The notes beneath the pieces are model-generated. The model made no database searches. It had not been told where the DNA came from and saw only the letters and a list, made by a program, of their open reading frames with translations. The position numbers and the translations under genes are program-made. A stretch of DNA of 64,000 nucleotides from Aedes albopictus (Eukaryota > Arthropoda > Insecta > Diptera > Culicidae): assembly GCF_035046485.1 (NCBI RefSeq), contig NC_085136.1:223266853-223330852 (forward strand), written 5' to 3'. Shown piece by piece: positions 1 through 11,800 of the stretch (positions are counted from its first letter, which is position 1; each line of letters begins with the position of its first letter).

Positions 1-109
1 CTGAATTATAGATACGGTTTACATCAATGAAACAAAGTCTAAACAGATGAAAAAAATATGCAAAACTGTTACCGCTCAACAGCACAATTGTGCTGGTTCG
101 TCACGAAAG

Positions 110-600
110 GGATATCTGAACCGGTACAGTTCCGGAACCGGTTCTGGGTGTCCCGCCGGAAGAGGCCAAATATAAAATTGACCATAACCCATTCATCCGA
201 CACATCAAACAGCGGCATTTTTGGTAACCTGATGAACGGTAAGCAGGAAAATAATATCAGACCACCGGTAGTGTTCCGGAACCGGTTCCAGATGTCCCAC
301 CGGAAGTGACCAAATATAAAGAAAACCGAACTCATGCATGTGACACATCAAACAGCGGCATTTTCGATAGCCTGATGAACGGTTAGCAGAAAAACAGTTT
401 CAGACCATATCTGAACCGGTAGTGTCCCGGAACCGGTTCCGGGGGTCCCCACGGAAGGGACCAAATATAAAAGTGAACCAAACCCATGCATATGACATAC
501 CAGAGCGCGGCTCTTTTGATAGCCTAATGAAAGGTTAGCAAGAAACTAGTCTCCGACCATATCTTAAACGGTAGGGTTCCGGAACCGGTAAGATTAAAAG
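110..600 (+). repeat. tandem array, ~150-bp unit
   Basis: The motif CCGGTAGTGTTCCGGAACCG recurs near 118, 265, 415 and 568, separated by conserved text (CATGCGACACATCAAACAGC-like, then CTGATGAACGGTAAGCAGG-like). The same unit builds the arrays at 17030-17545 and 19610-20480. The short ORFs here on both strands come from the repeat. Confidence 0.85.
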
Positions 601-716
601 TTAAGAAAATGTCGAAGTATTCATATATGCAAGAGATCAAATTCGTGACCAAAGCGATCTCAACAAATCACACCAGATTCCTGTGGTGTTAATATATAGT
701 ATAGAATATATATATA

Positions 717-917
717 CAGGGCCGGATCTAAGGGGGGGCCGGGGGGGTCCGGGCCCCGGGCCCTCACAAAAAACCTTTTTTGTTTCTAACATTAGCTTTA
801 TTTTCCATATTGCTCAAGTACTGTTAGAAAATAAAGAAAAACATTTTTGGTCATCTCTCCGAGGGGCCTCCACATCCGTTCGGGCCCCGGGCCCCCACAA
901 TCCTTAATCCGGGCCTG
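717..917. mobile_element. hAT-type MITE, 201 bp
   Basis: The left end CAGGGCCGGATCTAAGG pairs with a right end whose reverse complement is CAGGCCCGGATTAAGG. The element is flanked on both sides by TATATATA, which fits the 8-bp target duplication of hAT transposons but is less decisive in TA-rich DNA. It is GC-rich next to both ends and has no coding capacity. Confidence 0.75.
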
Positions 918-2769
918 TATATATATATATATATATAGGACGAATCAACCATTAATGGGAAAATTTTAATTTGATCGCATCAACACCAAATAAAGTTTTT
1001 CCAATCCCTTTTGCGTCTTAAATTACTGCTCACAAGTTGGGTGCGGCTGGTTGAGTCCTCGCTCTTCTCATTGCAATTGAAATTTGAAAGCAAAATTTCC
1101 CTTTTCTGCATTTTTCTCATAAGGAGGTCAACTTTTACATGAATCGTGTAACCAAGAATAATAAAATATAGTGCGCTGAAAAAAACTTTGTTGAAGATCG
1201 TAAATGGTCTGTGATTTTGAATAAAGTTAAGGTAGTCAAGTATTCAAGTTTGATTTCTGTCAGCTCTGTTTTGTCGTTGAAATAAGTTTCCCAAATTTAT
1301 GAAGGCTTTGTTAAAATTGTTGCTCTTCTATATGAAGTGTTCTCAGGATTCATGAACATTTCGACTAACATCAACGTAAAACATCATGAGTACCGTCCCT
1401 ACACAGTTATGGACCACACACAGTTACGGATCACTTTGATGTTTAAAGTCAAATATCTTGTTCAAAACATATATTTCGGCAAGAAATTCATTTTTGTAGC
1501 ATGATTCTATTTGTTTTCTGAGATAAAAAGTGATTTACAAGAGCCTAATCTTGTTCTATCATGCAAAGATGTAGTTGTTTACTCACAACTGCCAGAAAAT
1601 AGCCGGATTCCACAAGAAGCTACTCCTGCAGTGATAAGCTGTAATAGTGTCGAAATCAATCGATTTTGATATAAAAATCGTTCGTACAGTTTGGATAAGA
1701 TATGCTTCTATCTAGTTGGCGAAGTTTTGCTAGATGCTGGGATTCAAATACTAAAATAATGTGACTTTCAATAGTGATCCATAATGTGACCCAGAAACTG
1801 ATCGTTTGACGCTGTTATGGATCACTTTAAACAAATATTTATTTGTGCTCCGCTCAACGCTCATGATATAATATTTTTGCTTAAAGTGTCAAAATCATCA
1901 TTTCAAAACATAGAATCTTGAAAACCAGGTGTTTTGAAACGCAGAATGGTAATAATTATACTTATGATGTAGAACATCACTGAACCCTAGTGGCGTATCT
2001 CTTGCGTAGTATAGGGATGCGGGACTTTATTATGTTTTCTCTTTATTCCTGTTGTAATATCGGGTACTCCATCAATGAACTAATCAATACACTGCTTAGT
2101 TAAGCCTTACCAACGCAAATTTAATATTAGAGTTGGGATTTTGAGTAATTAGGCACTGATCCATAATATGGCACAAATTGATCCATGATATGTGGGACTC
2201 TGTGAAGCTGATCCATAATAGGGCACTTAGTAAACAGTGAAATGTTCATTTTTCACGGGAAAATGACTTGCCAGTAAACTTCAAATGGTTCGGCAATCAA
2301 AAGTTTCAATTAAAACATATCCAAAACTGTATTAGTTTTTGTTTTCTTTTACTTTTTATTGAATTTTGAAGGTCAAAAATACTATTAAGCGATGCATTAG
2401 TGTGTACCCACGGTATATATTCGACGATAAAGGCACTATCACCACTAGGTGGATTAATCTGGGTTTTTGAAACTTTATTTAGAGGAGTCTAACAAAATTT
2501 GCTGTAGTTAGTGACGTGTAATTGACTACATTTTTTTCTTTTTGTCAAGTAAACGTTGATTTTTGGACTTTTAACTTGGGTTTGAAAACATATAACTAAC
2601 GCTGCATCTTATAAAACAACAATTATTGTAAAAACCATTGCAAAAAATTAACAATCCCGTTAAAATTCAGCAACTCCCATCGATTCAGGTTACGACAAAT
2701 TCGATAATTGTTGAAGAAGGCCTCAGCCCTTTTTCAATATTTTAATTGGTACTTGGCTACTTTTCAATT

Positions 2770-3858
2770 CTGTAGATCAGCGTTTCTCAAACTATGGGTC
2801 GCGACCCACTGGTGGGTCGTGGGCTGATTTTTAGTGGGTCGCGAAGGTTTAGGCGTTATTGTAATATATATCTACCTTAACTTATGTCAGAGAACTTATG
2901 GAAAACTCTGTTTAAGAATCGAAAAAAAAAAAAATCTAGAGATGGGTTTTCATCCTACTTTTATTCCCAAACTTCTGTTTTATGAGTCATAGTCCGAAGC
3001 ATAACAAACATTGAAGCTATTCTGCATTCTAAAATTGATTCTGGATCGATTTATTATTAGAATATTTAGGATTCTAGTAAAGTTAGAAAATTTATCAAAT
3101 TGTATGTACTTGATGGATGAGCTCAATCTGGATTGGTGCTTACAATTATCATTTAAAGGTAGTTTCACAATGCAAAGTTCAATAGTTCAAATTTAAACAA
3201 TTGGGATATCGAAAATCAGACAGAAAATTACTGAATTTCGAAAACAATCCATCAAACTTTTGGTTATGGCTTCCGAAATATATGTATATTTTTAAGAACT
3301 TCCGTGAAGCTGAACTTTGAACAAAATGGTGAAATTCGGTAATATAAACGTTTTTGAAAATCAGAGCCTATGTTACTTCAAGAAAATAAGTAAAATAAGT
3401 GTTTGTGAAGAATTAAAATTAAAGATTAAAATTTCTAGAAGGACTAAGCTGGCAATCTTACAGTACTATAATTTTGAAGATTCGCAGCGTAAATGTAGCG
3501 TCACCTTTGCTGCGTAATCTGTTCAATGTATTCAAAAGATTTATTTTATGTTTTTTTTTTCCTAAAATGTGTGACAGAATTCTTAAAATCTGTGGAGTAA
3601 ACATTTAAAATTAAAAAAGCTTGGAATGTCTAAAAGTAAATGTTACGTAACGCAGGCTTATTGCAACCCTTGATTGGATACTTTTGTTGACACAAATAAG
3701 TTTATCTCACAACGAAAGCTTTAAAATGTATTAAAAAAACTGTCCCAATGTTATAAAATGACATTTTTTGAGAAAAAATTTACTGGTGGGTCGCCAAATT
3801 CTATTACAATCCAAAGTGGGTCGCAGGCTAGAAAAGTTTGAGAAGCCCTGCTGTAGAT
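2770..3858. mobile_element. non-autonomous hAT element, 1073 bp plus 8-bp target duplications
   Basis: The element runs 2778-3850. Its termini CAGCGTTTCTCAAAC and (reverse complement of the right end) CAGGGCTTCTCAAAC match at 13 of 15 positions. A perfect 8-bp duplication CTGTAGAT lies at 2770-2777 and 3851-3858. Subterminal GTGGGTCGC motifs are repeated near both ends, as transposase-binding subterminal repeats often are in hAT elements. No transposase ORF is present, so it would depend on an autonomous relative. The short ORFs inside are not recognisable proteins. Confidence 0.88.
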
Positions 3859-4740
3859 CAATGCTATACTCAGATTCCAACAGCTTCGAGCAATCGACGC
3901 TTCTAGTAATCATGTACTGCGCAAAAAGAATGACGCTTATCTGGAAAATATACGTGCGCTCTTTGCCTTAACATTCCTGGGCATGAAGAATATTCCTGCC
4001 TATAGGTCGATATGAATACGAGTTCAGAAAAAGAAAATGTAGAAAATTTGCAAAAAAAAAACTATCAGTCAATTACAATTTAGATGCTCCCTGAACTTTG
4101 AGCTGAAAGACTTTCTATGTCCCAGTTGGATTGAAAAATAAAAAATAAGTAAAAGAAATTGACGCTTCTGATGCCTATCGAGCTACTGCTGTGAGCTAAC
4201 CCTGAATATGCGCAGCGAGGTGGAGAGAAAGCGAGAGTAAAAGATGCAATGGTCATGGTCAAACGGGGAAGTGGTAATTAGCGTGATTGTGCCATTTCCT
4301 TTACTAGCAAATATTGGTGGGCACTTTCGACTTCGGGGAAGATTCAACTGAATGAGTATTAAGTTGTAAATTCAATAGGATTTTTGTCCAGTGTCCTCAA
4401 CGACTTTTTGGGTTGGGCTTGGAAATTGTTATGAGATGTTGAGATAATATGAGTTCACCCTGATTTCGGGGAAATTGCTCTTACACAAGTCAAATTTCTA
4501 CAAAAAACGGCTTCGTCAGTCTCCTAACCTATTATCATCCAAGTATGTACACACATTTCTTGCAAAATATGTAGATTTTTTCAAACATGATGATTGATTC
4601 TCAGTGATTCTGAATGATTATTCTACATAGATACAAATGTTGCAATAGAGAATGATACTTTGAATCTATAAAATAACTCACTCTCGGCTCTCAATTATAA
4701 AAAAAAACATATGTCACGCACGTTTGAACCATTAAGGATA
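3859..4740. other. no gene recognised
   Basis: This AT-rich stretch has only ORFs of about 60 codons and no splice-supported exon or repeat end that I can define. Confidence 0.5.
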
Positions 4741-4756
4741 TGGACACACCGAGGCA

Positions 4757-5017
4757 TTGTATGGTAAACAGCCTTGTGGATCTCCACTAGCGCAAAATAT
4801 TGGCGTGTTTCAAATTAACATTCGATTCATCGATAATCTGTATTCTATTCATGAGCTCAAAAGACCGCAATTAATCTTTGGACCACGCGATGATCTGTTG
4901 GTGGCGAATGTGCCAACTCTGCAGCTGCCTAGGCTATTTAACGAAGGCCAGAAACTATTGTTGAGCAGCATTTGTCGAGAGCTTTCTTTACCAAAAACAC
5001 GGTTGAAAAAAGAATAA
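4757..5017 (+). CDS. orphan ORF, 86 codons, unrecognised
   Basis: An open frame of 86 codons ends at TAA just before 5018. Its composition looks protein-like (for example PQLIFGPRDDLLVANVP and NEGQKLLLSSICREL), unlike the low-complexity ORFs nearby. I do not recognise a family. It has no clear start context, no supporting splice partner, and ends about 720 bp before the start codon of the downstream gene. It may be a fragment of a transposon ORF or of a dead gene. Confidence 0.2.
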   Translation: MYGKQPCGSPLAQNIGVFQINIRFIDNLYSIHELKRPQLIFGPRDDLLVANVPTLQLPRLFNEGQKLLLSSICRELSLPKTRLKKE

Positions 5018-5091
5018 TCATATCAATGTTTATAATTGAAGAAATTTTTCGTAAGCAATTCTACTAGACTTCTTTTGGCCCACGATATTCA

Positions 5092-5165
5092 CTAGCAAAA
5101 TAATCATTGGCAGAAGAAGCTCTAAGTTAATAACTGTGGAAGTGCTCATAGATCACTAAGCCGAC
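5092..5165 (+). mobile_element. fragment of a Feilai-type SINE body
   Basis: The text TTAATAACTGTGGAAGTGCT followed by a degenerate CACTAAG matches the body of the intact SINE at 26723-26989. The tRNA-like head and the tail are missing, so this is a remnant. Confidence 0.55.
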
Positions 5166-5509
5166 TTTGTATATAGGTAATAACTAAACCAAAACATCCA
5201 ATAACCTTCATTTCTAAACTTGCAAAAACTGACCTTCTCAAGCTCGTCTAAAAATATCTCCATTGAGCAAATGCTCTACTCAAGGCGCTGATCAGAAGTC
5301 GCCAAACGCGATCGTAAAACAAGTCTTATCTCCGGTCGTTTGTCACCGGTGAACTAATCTCCATTTTTTACACATCCTAAACGGCTCTTGATCGCTCGTT
5401 CCCGACCCGTCGCGCGAATCATTTTAAAGCGCGACCAACTGTCTGTTTGTATGTGCCGGTTCGCATCCCACTGAACCTACCAGTGGCTACCACCACTTGT
5501 GACGTCGCC

Positions 5510-5746
5510 ATGCCACTCCACCCCTACACGATCATTCCGACCAGCTCCGTGGTGGCGCCGCTTCCCTCAATCTCACGTTCCGCATTCCGTTGCTGCGCTA
5601 AACCACTTGACACCACTTCATCCACGTGCTTCGTGTATGTGTACTCCTACAGATCTAAGCCGACTGATAGTCACCAACATCACCATCATCATCGAACCGT
5701 CATCGACCGCTCCTCCAGCATCACTTTCATCGTCATCGAAAAATGA
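5510..5746 (+). other. possible upstream ORF overlapping the NRF-like start codon
   Basis: An ATG at 5510 opens a 78-codon frame whose TGA (5744-5746) overlaps the main start codon as ATGA. The predicted peptide is Ser/Thr/His-rich (including HQHHHHH) and looks like untranslated-leader composition. Whether it is transcribed depends on an unmapped transcription start. The ATGA overlap could allow termination-reinitiation if the leader includes it. Confidence 0.25.
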
Positions 5747-5833
5747 CGAAACCGGTGCGGCTACTGGGGCGGCTGCTGTTGTTGTTATTGTTCGAGATGA
5801 CTCAAGCCCAACGCAAAGCCACTGACATGGAGT
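5743..5833 (+). CDS. NRF-like gene, exon 1 (signal peptide)
   Basis: It encodes MTKPVRLLGR, a run of six leucines, and FEMTQAQRKATDME. This is a classical signal peptide with likely cleavage after TQA. The donor is T|GTAAGA (phase 1). Translation past the donor reaches a stop within 20 codons, so splicing is required. Confidence 0.85.
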
Positions 5834-8800
5834 GTAAGATCAACAACGGCGAAGAGCGCCGTCGCATCTTCAGCATCCGCAGTAGTGGTGCTTGATCGTG
5901 AATTGGCGTGAAATTGATTGTTTTTGTGGTTCTTTTTTTTGCTCTCTCTCTCTCATGTCTGTTCCGGCTTGTTTTGCCGATTGATTAGTGGCCGAGTTCG
6001 TCAAGTTTCCGAAGATCTTCGAGTACGCCGATTACGACGACTGCCGGCGCGATCACCTGGATGGGTACGCCTACTGTGTGGTGCACGCGCGGATCGTACC
6101 CGATGAGTCGTCCGAATTGTGGCGGAATATAAGCGTGAGTAGTACCTCTAACCCTTTATGTATAGTTGGGAAATGGGATGCGCAGTTGAACAACTCATCG
6201 GGAATAATACATTGATTGGATCTTCGATTGGTCAATTGTCATTACTTTTTGCTTCGAATTGGGATATCCGGGAGTCACCATTAGATGGAATGAGTAGTAA
6301 GTTCCGATTCGGAGTTGATCTGAAGCTCGAAAGCACGTTCAAGAAAATATCTCATGTCAAACATTTTGAAGGTTTCTATCAACTCAGGTACATTGCAGCC
6401 TCTGGCACCTCGCATTTATCAAAATAAAATACAAAACTGCTGTACACATAATGTGTATCGTAACAGAACAACTAAAACGAAGGTATTATTGGCATTGCGC
6501 TTATCAAGAAAATTAGTTACTTTTATACACTTCTAACTTATACACATTTTTTGTGCCCTGCATAAAAAGAAGAAGAGCTATTAAGTATCGTGATTTCAGG
6601 GGGTCTCAGAGGGTTTCAGAAAGGTACCTAGGAGTCTCAGGACCAGGGATGCCAGATGATTTTTTGAAAAATCTGTATCGCAATTTTCAAAAATCTGTAT
6701 CCCATACAAAATTTGGGTGAAAAATCTGTATCCCATACAAAAAAAAAAATAACATCTCTAGCTCAAAAATCTGTATTTCATATTAAATGAAATCTGCACG
6801 GATGCTCAAAAATCTGTATAATACAGATTAATCTGTATATATGGCATCCCTGCTCAGGACCACGAAAAATCATGAAAATTTCCGCTAGGTTGAAACATTA
6901 TCGGACGTCGGGTCAAAGTCATGTCAATTTTACCCAATGGTTGACCACTGTTGGACCCACATCGGATAACTGCAAGGGCTATGTTGGATTTGGTAGCCGA
7001 AAATAAAAACAGGTCTAAGATAGATTTATGTCGGGTTATATGTCATCAACGACCTGCAACACCACAATCAATTTCTGCTTGCTAGCTGGGCTCAATTGAA
7101 TTATATGTGCCGGTCATCAGTTGTCTGAGAGCCTTGACTGATGCTGGCGTTGGTGTCAATTGAATGGTCTCAGGGGTGTTTCAAGGGATCCCAGGGGGGT
7201 TTTAGAGGAGTGTTTGGAGGTCTCAGGGGATATTATCAAGGGGCTTTAGGGGATCTCAGGGGACATCTGGGGTACCTGGAGGTCTCAGGGGTGTTTCAGT
7301 GGGTCCCATGGGGTTTCAGAGGGGTAGTTCGAGGTCTCAAGAGGCGTTTCAGTGGCATTCAGGAGGTACCAGGAGGTCCCAGGGATGCTTCAGGAGACAA
7401 ACGGGGCGCTTTAGGAGGTCTTTGTCGGAACCCCTCAAAGGCTCATGAAACTCCCTGAAACACCCTTGGCATCCCCTGCTTTTGAGCTCTCTGTGAACTT
7501 TCTGGAAACGCTATTGGCCTCAACTCAAACTACCAGGAGCAAACAAGCAACCAGTTCACCAACGAAGCAGGACCTTGGAATGACTGCAGAGGAGAGCACC
7601 TTTGTAGTCAGTGTCTTTTTTGCGATGTTAGATGCCAGCACTGCAACATCAATTGCCACACATTGCTTAAGTGTGTCGGTCGAAGAGATCATCTTAACGG
7701 GAGTCATCCACTGACCAGGTGGATTCTTAGGAACCAGCTCCAACAGACGAGGGACGTTTTCCGTCTCAGTGGAAGAGAATAATATTTGTACTGCTAACGA
7801 AACCAAGCAAGCCCCCTGATGAACCAGGTTTGTTTCGGCCAATATGCTTGCTGGATACGCTTTTGTGTCATCGTCACGATCGATATGAAGAATGCATTTT
7901 ACAGCGCAAGCTGGAAAGCCATCGCAGCAACGCTGCACGAGATGAAGGTTCCTGATTTAGCAACTACTTTGACAACCGGACCCTGTACTATCATACAAGT
8001 GCAGGGCAGAAGAACGTAACGATAAGTGCGGGCGTCCCACAGGAGTCTATGCGTGGTATGACGTTGTGGAATGCAATGTAAAACGGGGTACTGACACTAG
8101 AGCTACCGACAGGCGTCAAAATCGTTGGATTTGCGGACGACATCGAGTCCTTAGAAGCAGTGGAGAAACCTGTTACGGAGGCGGTGTACGCTGTTGAATA
8201 CTGGCTTCAGGGGAAGAAACTACTTATAGCCCACCAGAAAACAGAGCTGGTGCTGATCAGCAATTTGAAGGTGATGCAGAAGGCTGCAATCACAGTCGGG
8301 GAACATGCCATAGACTCTGAGCGGGAGTTACAGCGTCTCGGCGTAATGATCAGCGACCGACTAGATTTCAATAGCCACGTCGATTATGCCTGCGGGAAAG
8401 CAGCAAAGGCGATCACGGCACTAGCGAGGACCATGCCGAACAATTCAGCAATCAGCAGTAGCAAGAGGCGGTTACTAGCTAGCGTGTCTACATCGATTCT
8501 AAGGTGCGCTGGTGCCTTCTTGGGCAACCGCAACGAAAACGAAGAGAAATCGCGTTCAGCTCTGCAGCACGTACAGGCTGATGGCAGTGTGAGTGGCGAG
8601 CGCCTACCGCACGATATAATCGGATGTGGCGTACGTGATTGCCGGGATGGTTCTTATCGCCTTCGTTCTGGAAGAGGACAAAGAATGCTACGAGGTCGGT
8701 GACACAAGAGTAGCTCGGAAGGTGGATCCGCCGCCTTATTCCAAATCTGGCAGAATGGGTGATCAGCGATTTCCATTTGACGCTGTTGTTGTCAGGGCAT

Positions 8801-11800
8801 AGCTGCTTCAAGCAATTCCTGCACCAGTTCGGACACGCAGGGTCGCCGTTTTGCCCCGAATGCGGAGATGTCGAGGTATCGCCGGAACACGTCGTTTTCT
8901 AGTGTCCACGTTTCGCTGTGGAGCGCATTAGGATGACAGCAATATGCGGTGCTGGTAAAAGTGCCGACAACATCGTGGCAAGAATGTGCCGCAACGATGC
9001 CTGTTGGAATGCGGTGAACGCTGCAGTGACAAAGATTATGTTATTTTCCCCAGCGGAAGTGGCGAGAACAGCAGACAAGTGACCGAAGCGACATTCCGGA
9101 TCGGAGGCAGTAGCTCGGTCAAACGTATGGTAGATCCGCCACCGGGGACTACCTGTGTCGTGAACGAATAAAGTGGAGTGCCAAATGGTAACGGGAGAAC
9201 GGGAGTTCTCTGTTGGAGTAAGGCAGATCCACCGCCGGGGACTGTCAGAGTTGAGCGATCGGGAAGAAGCACCGGAGCATGGTCAACATGGCGCCTGTGA
9301 ACCTGAAGCCGTCTCTAACCGGAATCGCAGGACCGACCTTGGAACCTGCCCGGGAAGTACCGGTATCGGAAGATGTTTCAGTGTCAGGGAACTCTTCGTC
9401 GGGTACGGTAGATCCACAGTCAGGGACTGTCCGAGTCGTGGAAAACTGGAGTACTAAATGGCATACGGGCAGCACCGGGAGGGCACCGTTCTTCGGAACA
9501 AGTTATTAGGAGCCGAAGGGCTTAGGGGCTGTCCATAAACCACGTGGTCATTTTTTGGAATATTCTAACCACCCCAGGCGTGGTCTTTCGTTCATACAAA
9601 AAAAAAATTATATGGACCGTGGTCTTTGCCAACACTGACAAGACTGATCAAATCAACGATAGACGGTGTGTAAAATCGCCCAAAGATTTCACGTGAACTG
9701 TCAAGCTCATTCATATCTCGCTGGGGACTGCAACAAGATGACGGCCTATCACGCCAACTCTTCAACATCGCTCGGCGGCGAAGGATTAACTAGAAACTCG
9801 CTGCATTCTACGGTGAGTCCAGTATCCATAAGGGGACCAGAGTGCGAAGGATATAGTGCAACAGGCGATGTTGCAAGATGCCGGACAACAATCCTGCTGT
9901 GGTTGACACAGAAAGACATGGAGCGCAAAGAGCACGATGAGCGGACCAGGTGCAGCGTGTTTTGGCGAGCATTGAGCGAGATGAGAATGAAACAGCGAAC
10001 GATGCAGAACTGGATCGTACGAGTATCCCAGATGAGGCGAATCATTGAGCGAGTGAAATTTCAGATCCATCCCAAGTAACAATTTCAATTCCTTTTAGAT
10101 TTGATTATTTTTATGGAAGCTTTATCACAGCATGACCAATTCATGAAACATTTGTAGTTGTTTTTATCAAGAGAAAACAATCTTCGTTCGTATGCGGTTT
10201 TTAAGTTGTCTTCAAGTTAATTTTGAAATTCGCGCATAAAACTACTGAATTTACAAGCGCATTAAATCTTATAATAAGTTTTAAGGTGTATTTGAAGTTA
10301 TTTTCAACACATAACATCAACATATTTTATTAAAAGTTTATGCTTCGTTTATTCAAGTGCATTTCATCTGGCTAATCCTCCTTTAAAAACTTCTTGAAGC
10401 CTTCTATTCTTGAGCTAGAGCCATTGCTCTGGAACAAGAACTATGCGAAATAATGATAAGACAACGAACTATTTTTCAATCCAAATAATGAATGTAACAA
10501 ATTGAAAAACCGCGTTCTCATGCAAATATAAACACATAAACATGTTTGCTCACTGTTAATTTAGCCATTCTTGTGCTAAAAAGTAATTATGTCAATGAAA
10601 TAATGATTTTACGGCCAATCAAAAACGCGAGTAGCTGGCTGCTGTCGTCCTGCCTTCAACCAGTTTCTCACACAGGCCATCGCTATGCGAATCGAAAATG
10701 AAATGGGTACTTACTGTGACTCTGCTCAAGCTCATGCCAAATAGTGTAATTGTAGTAAGTTGCACTTCATTATTAATAGCAAAAATATAGGGATACAAAA
10801 TAGAATTGGCCCACCTTGACGCGAAACACCACGAAATGTACAGAGACAACTTTCTAGCATCGAAAACGTAAACAAACAATTGTCAAAGGCTGTTACTCTT
10901 GTATAAAACGAATAAGTTTCATTTAAGACGAACAAATCTGCCTTAAGATCATAACTAGTAAAAACAATCTTCAATAAAGGCTGTAGCGTTCATGCAAGGT
11001 GACTTGGTTCCATCATTGTTTTGAGGGGATTTGGATTAAAGGTAATAACAATTGATGGCGGCTGCATGAGTTTTGTTTGCTTGGAACGGCAGCCATGCTT
11101 AGAAAGAATTGAAAAAGTGGCGTAGCCTTTTGTTTTTAAAGGAAATTTATGTCTTCGTATATTAATGATTGATATTATTTTTGAGGCGCTTTGTAATTTT
11201 CGTATGTTTTGGGTGGCATATCAACGAAAAAGTGGGTATGGCACGGAAAATTTCGATTCCCTGTCATCGATGATCTGTCAGGCAATTTAAATGGTTTAGC
11301 CATTTCAATTTGATGAAAATTTATTCGCAGTTCAATTATTATTTCATCCATGAAACAAAACTTGTTTGCATCTGCATAATGCTTAGGTAAAAGATTTCAT
11401 TTATTATGCACTGCTGACACTTGAGAAAGACAGCTAAAAGATCAACATGCCTCAAGATATTCTTGTTATAGTTTCATGAAGTTCTTATAATCAATCATCA
11501 GCGCATGTACATAAATACAACTAGTTTCAAAGCAGTCTTCAAAAGCAGCTTTGAAGATCTCCTGAAGAGTGGGCCAGATTAGTCTTATGGATGTTTTATA
11601 CCTATTTTATCTCAGATTTGCAGAACAAAGAGCTTTATTGCTAAGTTTTATTATTCTATCTTAGAAATTACTTCAGGATTGCCACAAAAATATAATTGTT
11701 ACTTGGGATAAGATTTGATTCGAGGTGCTCCCTTTGGAATTAAGACGTGAATACTGCATAGATTCAACCACAGGGCTAGTTCATGGATTCTTTCACCGGT

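Larger units (their letters stand above)
1..2461 (+). mobile_element. 3' part of a Helentron-like non-autonomous element (5' end outside the window)
   Basis: The left part is a tandem array of about 150-bp units. The remainder (about 930-2461) is diverged but collinear with 20990-22540. Both share stretches such as AATAATAAAATATAG and TCTCAGGATTCA, and both end in a CACC-ACTA-GGTG hairpin followed by GGATTAATCTGGG and a T run. That 3' end is found on two other copies in the window. No protein is encoded. The Helentron/HINE assignment is inference from structure: a 3' hairpin about 12 nt from the end and insertion in T runs. The interior also repeats an 'ATGGATCAC / GATCCATAAT' motif at about 1410-2220. 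Confidence 0.5.
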
